Source: JAFKKF01 sp035651055 (GTDB lineage: Bacteria; Pseudomonadota; Alphaproteobacteria; Rhizobiales; Kaistiaceae). Taken from it: DNA of 10,350 nucleotides. A program made the position numbers and the translations under genes. The notes below the pieces were generated by a model. That model made no database searches and had not been told where the DNA came from. It saw nothing but the letters and a program-made list of their open reading frames with translations. This document shows positions 7,387 through 10,350 of the stretch, in pieces (the first letter of the stretch is position 1; the number at the start of each line of letters is the position of its first letter). The stretch covers positions 1-10,350 of the forward strand of contig DASRGK010000003.1 in the NCBI GenBank assembly GCA_035651055.1, given 5' to 3'.

Positions 7387-8085
7387 CTAGCCCGCAAGAA
7401 TCTTGTCGATGTCCTCCATCGTCTGCTCGCCTTCGTGCTTCTTGCCGTTGAAGAAGAACGTCGGCGTCGCATTGACTCCGAACTTCTGGGCAGCGCGGTT
7501 CTTCACCTGGTTGATCCCGTCGAGGATCGCCTGGTTCTTGGTGCAGGCGTCAAACGCTTCCTGCGAAATGCCCGCCTGCTTGAGGAGAGCGGCGAGCGCC
7601 TCCTGCGGCTTGTCGACGAAGGCCCAGTTGGGCTGCTGCTCGTAGAGAAGGTCGACGAGCGCGAAAAACTTCTCCGGCGGCGCGCAGCGCACCTGCATCA
7701 CCGCGACCTGGTCGACCGGGTTCAGGGTGAATTCGCGGAAGATGTAATAGACCTTGCCGGTGTCGATGTACTTCGCCTTGAACGGCTTGAACACCTCGGC
7801 ATTGAACGCCTGGCAGTGGCTGCAGGTGAGCGAACCGTACTCGATGACGACATTCGCAGCCTTGGGATCGCCGAGCGTGCGGTCGCCAAGCGGCCCCGCA
7901 ACCATGAGATCGTTGCTATCGACGGAAGCGGGACCTGCAACCGCCGGCGCGTTGGGATCGGCGGGTGTCGCCTTGGTCGCCGTCTCCGGCAGCGGCGAGA
8001 GCGTCGGCTGCAGGAAGAAATAGATCGCTCCGGCTGCGATCACCGCCGCAATGGCGATGATGAGGAGCATCATTCTGGGCTTCAT
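7387..8085 (-). CDS. DsbA-family thiol:disulfide oxidoreductase, membrane-anchored
   Basis: The 232-residue protein has an N-terminal hydrophobic segment (MMLLIIAIAAVIAAGAIYFF, residues 5-24), acting as signal-anchor or uncleaved signal. A Pro/Ala-rich linker follows to about 55, then a DsbA-like thioredoxin domain with the redox pair CSHC at 88-91 in YGSLTCSHCQAF and the cis-proline motif NATPTFFFNG (P208). Two more Cys at 134 and 181 fall in the helical insertion. It should act in the periplasm, oxidising or isomerising disulfides in exported proteins. I start it at ATG 8085. A longer reading from 8142 adds 19 polar residues before the signal segment and would begin inside the hairpin at 8129-8156. 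No strong Shine-Dalgarno is visible. The placement between a DciA-type gene and smc is a recurrent alphaproteobacterial arrangement as I recall it, though the functional link is unclear. DsbA versus DsbD- or ScsC-like roles cannot be separated here. Confidence 0.92.
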   Translation of the reverse strand: MKPRMMLLIIAIAAVIAAGAIYFFLQPTLSPLPETATKATPADPNAPAVAGPASVDSNDLMVAGPLGDRTLGDPKAANVVIEYGSLTCSHCQAFNAEVFKPFKAKYIDTGKVYYIFREFTLNPVDQVAVMQVRCAPPEKFFALVDLLYEQQPNWAFVDKPQEALAALLKQAGISQEAFDACTKNQAILDGINQVKNRAAQKFGVNATPTFFFNGKKHEGEQTMEDIDKILAG

Positions 8086-8128
8086 CGGGGATCGCTCGTT
8101 GACGCTTGGGGGGAGGAAATCTGGCGGC

Positions 8129-8156
8129 GCAGTCTGCCGCAAACCGGCGGGACTGC
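8129..8156 (-). other. Strong RNA hairpin in the dciA-dsbA intergenic space
   Basis: Read on the minus strand, GCAGTC+CCGC pairs with GCGG+GACTGC: ten base pairs broken by a 2-base CA bulge, with loop CGGTTT. In plus coordinates the arms are 8147-8156 and 8129-8134 plus 8137-8140. It lies 19 bases after the dciA stop and 43 bases before the dsbA start. No T-run follows immediately, so it is not a standard intrinsic terminator. An attenuator, an RNA-stability element or a Rho-independent end with a poor tract are all possible. Confidence 0.45.
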
Positions 8157-8174
8157 ACAGGCGAATTGTGGCCT

Positions 8175-8696
8175 TTATTGGCTTCGCCGGTCGCGTTTGC
8201 GTGATCCGAGAACGCCTCGTCCGAGCCTGTCGAGCGCGGCCCGGAGGTCATCGTCGGCGACGTCGGACAGCGTTTCGCCAAGTGCCCGTTCGGCCTCGGC
8301 GGCGAGCGGCGGGACGGGCGCCGGCCCGCGCGGCGCCGGGCCCTCGACCGCCCCCTGGACGATCCGCACCTGGCCGATCGCGGCGTAGCCGAGGAACGCG
8401 TTCACGCGCTCGATGATCTGCCCCACCTCATGCTGGACGAAGATGGCGCGCGGGCCATCGACGCGCAGAACCAGCACGCCCGGAGCCGGCTCGTTCCCCG
8501 CCGCCGGCCGCGGCCAGGCGATCTTCTCCGGCACGGTCCAGTCGGCATAGGCCGGGCCTACTATCGCCGGCCATGAGGTGATCAGTTCAGCCTTGGCGAA
8601 ACCGCGCCGCGCGGTCACCGGATCGAGGATCCTGCCCACGATCTCGGCCAGCGCGACGGCGCCTTTGCGGCGCTGGTTCTGGGGCTTGTCGGCCAT
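8175..8696 (-). CDS. DUF721 / DciA-like protein (putative replicative helicase loader)
   Basis: The 173-residue product has the DUF721 layout: a basic N-terminus (MADKPQNQRRKG), a helix ending in SWPAIVGPAYADWTVPEKI (41-59), the strand GVLVLRVDGPRAIFVQHEVGQ and the helix IIERVNAFLGYAAIGQVRIV that form its KH-like fold, then an Ala/Pro-rich, probably disordered C-terminal tail ending in basic residues. DciA, the characterised member, loads DnaB helicase in bacteria lacking DnaC or DnaI, so a replication role is likely but not proven for this alphaproteobacterial branch. ATG at 8696 is chosen over 8747 because the 17-residue upstream extension is not family-like. It is the first gene of the minus-strand run to dsbA, smc and mutY, and is divergent from the atp operon. 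Confidence 0.85.
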   Translation of the reverse strand: MADKPQNQRRKGAVALAEIVGRILDPVTARRGFAKAELITSWPAIVGPAYADWTVPEKIAWPRPAAGNEPAPGVLVLRVDGPRAIFVQHEVGQIIERVNAFLGYAAIGQVRIVQGAVEGPAPRGPAPVPPLAAEAERALGETLSDVADDDLRAALDRLGRGVLGSRKRDRRSQ

Positions 8697-8761
8697 GACC
8701 GCTTCTCGCACGGATTGACTTTCGGTGCGACGCGCCCCGGCGGGCATTCGCCGGTATCCAC

Positions 8762-8790
8762 ATTACTACTTGATCATACAATGATATCAA
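8762..8790 (-). promoter_or_regulatory. Candidate promoter of the dciA-dsbA-smc-mutY run
   Basis: On the minus strand TTGATA (8790-8785; five of six to TTGACA) and AGTAAT (8767-8762; four of six to TATAAT) are separated by 17 bases, predicting a start near 8755 and a leader of about 60 bases. It lies in the only clearly AT-rich stretch of the window. An alternative -10, TATGAT, overlaps but lacks a good -35. The element overlaps a loose palindrome whose arms are TTGAT (8770-8774) and ATCAA (8786-8790). Confidence 0.4.
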
Positions 8791-8815
8791 TAGCTTATGA
8801 GGTGAGAGCCTATTC

Positions 8816-8844
8816 TTGACACTGTCTGGGACGAAAACTATGGT
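8816..8844 (+). promoter_or_regulatory. Sigma-70 promoter of the atp F0 operon
   Basis: TTGACA at 8816-8821 is a perfect -35 element. It is followed after exactly 17 bases by TATGGT (8839-8844), a four-of-six -10. A start near 8851 would give a leader of about 59 bases before atpI. That leader carries one GANTC site (GATTC 8872-8876) and the Shine-Dalgarno AGGGA (8899-8903). This is the best consensus promoter in the window and fits a highly expressed housekeeping operon. Confidence 0.7.
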
Positions 8845-8909
8845 GCGCCCGGCTTTCGAAGGGCGAGGCGGGATTCCTAGGTTTTCTTGGCGTCCAACAG
8901 GGAAGCGCG

Positions 8910-9263
8910 ATGAGCGAGCGGGACGGCCAGCGACCTGTGCCTGACCATTCGCAGCCTCCCGACGACGCCGAGCTTTCCAGAAGGCTGCACGAGCTTGACC
9001 GCCGGCTTGGCGAAAACCGGGCCGAACGGGCAAGCGACAGGGTTCCGGTGGATGCACCGCCGAAGCCCGGCTTCGCGATGGCCATGCGGCTCGGCGCCGA
9101 TTTCGTTGCCGGCGTGGCGGTCGGCGCGGCGCTGGGCTGGGGAATCGATCGCCTGTTCGGCACGTCGCCGTGGGGACTGGTGATCTTCCTGCTCCTCGGT
9201 TTCGGGGCGGGGATTTTCAGTGTGCTCCGTGCGGCGGGGCTGATGAAACCGGCGGGGAAGTGA
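8910..9263 (+). CDS. atpI: ATP synthase accessory protein AtpI
   Basis: The 117-residue protein has a hydrophilic, charged N-terminal half (1-55), then two membrane segments at about 62-79 and 88-107. The pattern GVAVGAALGWGIDRLFG, a short turn (TSPW), then GLVIFLLLGFGAGIFSVLR is the AtpI/AtpZ "ATPase_gene1" family found first in atp operons. Such proteins help assemble the c-ring or supply Mg to the complex in some bacteria and are generally not part of the finished enzyme. AGGGA at 8899-8903, six bases before the ATG, fixes the start. The stop TGA at 9261-9263 lies just before atpB. It could overlap an alternative GTG start of atpB by 4 bases. Confidence 0.9.
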   Translation: MSERDGQRPVPDHSQPPDDAELSRRLHELDRRLGENRAERASDRVPVDAPPKPGFAMAMRLGADFVAGVAVGAALGWGIDRLFGTSPWGLVIFLLLGFGAGIFSVLRAAGLMKPAGK

Positions 9264-9268
9264 AAGGG
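9263..9268 (+). promoter_or_regulatory. Ribosome binding site that decides the atpB start
   Basis: AAAGGG at 9263-9268 lies six bases before TTG 9275. It lies inside the reading frame if the alternative GTG at 9260 were used. Spacing and N-terminal similarity both favour TTG. Confidence 0.6.
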
Positions 9269-9274
9269 CAGAAC

Positions 9275-10027
9275 TTGGCGGCGGAAGGTCCAATCCACCA
9301 GTTCAATATCCAGCGCATCGTCCCGATCGAAGTCGGGGGGATCGACCTGTCCTTCACCAATTCCGCGCTGTTCATGCTCTTGACGGTGCTTGGCGCCTCG
9401 GCATTCCTCATCCTGTCGACCCGCCGCCGCGCCCTGGTTCCGTCGCGGTGGCAGTCGGCGGGCGAACTGACCTACGAATTCGTGGCCAATACGCTGCGCG
9501 AGAGCGCCGGCGAAAAGGGGATGATGTTCTTCCCCTTCGTCTTCAGCCTCTTCATGTTCATCCTCATCGCCAATCTGTGGGGGATGTTCCCGTACTTCTT
9601 CACCGTCACCTCGCACATCGTCATCACGGCAACGATGGCGATCGCCGTCATTCTGACGGTGGTGGTTTACGGCCTGTGGAAGCACAAGCTGCATTTCTTC
9701 CGCCTGTTCGTCCCGAGCGGCGTGCCCAAGGTGCTGCTGCCGTTCATCGTCATGATCGAGGTCCTGTCGTTCATCTCGCGGCCGATCAGCCTGTCGATCC
9801 GTCTCTTCGCCAACATGCTGGCGGGCCACATCACGCTGAAGGTGTTCGCCGGCTTCGTGCTGCTGCTCGGCTCGGCCGGTTTTGTCGGCATCCTCGGCGC
9901 CATCCTGCCGCTGCTCGCCACCGTCGCGCTCACCGCGCTGGAGTTCCTCGTCGCGGCGCTGCAGGCATACGTTTTCGCGATCCTCACCAGCCTTTACCTC
10001 AACGACGCGCTGCATCCCGGCCACTAG
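9275..10027 (+). CDS. atpB: ATP synthase F0 subunit a
   Basis: Subunit a forms the proton half-channels against the c-ring in the inner membrane. From TTG 9275 the protein has 250 residues and begins (M)AAEGPIHQFNIQRIVPIEVGG, collinear with rhizobial subunit a, which starts near M..DPIHQF and has about 250 residues. The essential arginine is R176 in SLSIRLFANMLAGHIT. The second conserved stretch, TALEFLVAALQAYVF (E223, Q229), holds the half-channel residues. Membrane segments are visible at about 25-50, 82-107, 113-133, 153-165, 184-208 and 210-240, and the end NDALHPGH is typical of alphaproteobacteria. An alternative GTG at 9260, overlapping the atpI stop, would add five residues (VKGQN). 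TTG with AAAGGG six bases upstream is preferred. A gap of 40 bases separates it from atpE. Confidence 0.96.
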   Translation: MAAEGPIHQFNIQRIVPIEVGGIDLSFTNSALFMLLTVLGASAFLILSTRRRALVPSRWQSAGELTYEFVANTLRESAGEKGMMFFPFVFSLFMFILIANLWGMFPYFFTVTSHIVITATMAIAVILTVVVYGLWKHKLHFFRLFVPSGVPKVLLPFIVMIEVLSFISRPISLSIRLFANMLAGHITLKVFAGFVLLLGSAGFVGILGAILPLLATVALTALEFLVAALQAYVFAILTSLYLNDALHPGH

Positions 10028-10051
10028 CCGGCAACCAACGAACCTCTCACC

Positions 10052-10057
10052 AGGAGA
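10052..10057 (+). promoter_or_regulatory. Ribosome binding site of atpE
   Basis: AGGAGA at 10052-10057 is a near-consensus Shine-Dalgarno, ten bases before the ATG at 10068. It is stronger than the sites of atpI and atpB, which fits the excess of c subunits (a ring of many copies) over subunit a. Confidence 0.6.
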
Positions 10058-10067
10058 ACTGAGCAAC

Positions 10068-10307
10068 ATGGAAGGCGAAGCACTCACCGCAGCCGCAAAG
10101 GCCATCGGCGCCGGCATTGCTTGTATCGGCATGGGCACCGCGGGCATCGGCCTCGGCCACATCTTCGGCAATTACCTTGCCGCAGCGGTGCGCAACCCGG
10201 CTGCTGCCGACGGCCAGTTCGGCCGCCTCATCTTCGGCTTCGCGGTGACCGAAGCGCTCGGCATCTTCTCGCTGCTGATCGCGCTCCTGCTGCTGTACGC
10301 CGTCTAA
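10068..10307 (+). CDS. atpE: ATP synthase F0 subunit c
   Basis: The 79-residue proteolipid makes the rotating c-ring. Helix 1 is glycine-rich (AIGAGIACIGMGTAGIGLG, 12-30). The cytoplasmic loop has R42-N43-P44, the equivalent of the usual RQP, and helix 2 carries the proton-binding carboxylate E62 in FAVTEALGIF. The C-terminus SLLIALLLLYAV is standard for alphaproteobacteria. Glu rather than Asp at 62, with no sodium-binding signature around it, points to a proton-driven enzyme. The ATG at 10068 is fixed by the Shine-Dalgarno AGGAGA and by similarity of MEGEALTAAAKAIGAG to rhizobial c subunits. A small hairpin CGGC-CTGA-GCCG (10310-10321) directly follows the stop and could protect the 3' end of this highly translated cistron. 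Confidence 0.97.
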   Translation: MEGEALTAAAKAIGAGIACIGMGTAGIGLGHIFGNYLAAAVRNPAAADGQFGRLIFGFAVTEALGIFSLLIALLLLYAV

Positions 10308-10335
10308 GACGGCCTGAGCCGGACAGGAGAAGCCC

Positions 10336-10350
10336 GTGGCTGAAAGTCAT
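10336..10350 (+). CDS. ATP synthase F0 subunit b or b', first five codons only
   Basis: GTG at 10336 is preceded by AGGAGA (10325-10330) with 5 bases between, and reads (M)AESH before the window ends. The position directly after atpE is where alphaproteobacteria encode the peripheral-stalk b' subunit followed by b. The identity comes from context only, since five residues cannot be diagnostic. Confidence 0.6.

Noticed and set aside
3794..7390. Very long open frames on the plus strand opposite smc (e.g. 3794-5131, 4447-5853, 5510-7390).
   Set aside because: These are antisense shadows of a GC-rich, codon-biased gene: Arg/Ala/Pro-rich low-complexity products, no domains, and full overlap with an unmistakable SMC.
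8810..10171. A 453-residue open frame on the minus strand opposite atpI, atpB and atpE.
   Set aside because: Its product is rich in Glu, Gln, Arg and His with no fold-like pattern, and it lies opposite three clear ATP synthase genes. It is the mirror of hydrophobic coding sequence.
1..10350. tRNA, rRNA, CRISPR array, insertion sequence, phage or restriction-system genes.
   Set aside because: No repeated spacer pattern, no transposase or integrase motifs, no restriction enzyme next to ccrM and no tRNA-like cloverleaf seen on reading both strands. No tRNA or covariance-model scan was run.

Overview
The window is GC-rich and densely packed. It looks like core chromosome of an alphaproteobacterium, probably of the Hyphomicrobiales/Rhizobiales type. 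The basis is a cell-cycle adenine methyltransferase of the CcrM type (GANTC family), an alphaproteobacterial SMC with a compact hinge, an AtpB starting (M)AAEGPIHQF like rhizobial subunit a, and a CtrA-like TTAACCAT box upstream of ccrM. The lineage call rests on remembered family features; no database search was run.

Layout, left to right. (a) 1-148, minus: the 5' part of a HAD phosphatase running off the left edge. (b) 345-1460, plus: ccrM, reading away from that HAD gene across a short intergenic region that carries an inverted pair of CtrA-like half-sites. (c) 1465-2108, minus: a type II toxin-antitoxin pair, Phd/YefM-type antitoxin followed by a PIN-domain (VapC-like) RNase, convergent with ccrM with 4 bp between stop codons. 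(d) 2135-8696, minus: a run of five genes transcribed in the order dciA-like (DUF721), dsbA-like, smc, mutY, HAD phosphatase (YihX-like). The last steps are tightly spaced (10 bp, then a GTGA overlap). (e) 8697-8909: an AT-rich divergent promoter region. (f) 8910-10350, plus: the start of the F0 operon, atpI, atpB, atpE and the first five codons of a b/b' subunit gene.

How the genes fit together: the minus-strand run joins replicative helicase loading (DciA), chromosome organisation (SMC) and oxidative-damage repair (MutY) with a periplasmic thiol oxidoreductase and a small phosphatase, and lies next to the methyltransferase that links DNA methylation to the cell cycle. The atp operon is the membrane sector of ATP synthase, driven by a strong-looking sigma-70 promoter. 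The toxin-antitoxin pair is the one accessory element. It has its own promoter, which overlaps the 3' end of the HAD gene and appears to give a leaderless antitoxin mRNA with an operator palindrome inside the promoter spacer.

I found no tRNA, rRNA, CRISPR array, IS element, phage gene or clearly undescribed system. The points most worth a second look are regulatory: the leaderless autoregulated promoter of the toxin-antitoxin pair, the inverted CtrA half-sites before ccrM, the GANTC cluster around the 5' end of smc, and a strong hairpin between dciA and dsbA. No gene-free stretch exceeds 300 bases; the longest, 8697-8909 and 149-344, are described below.
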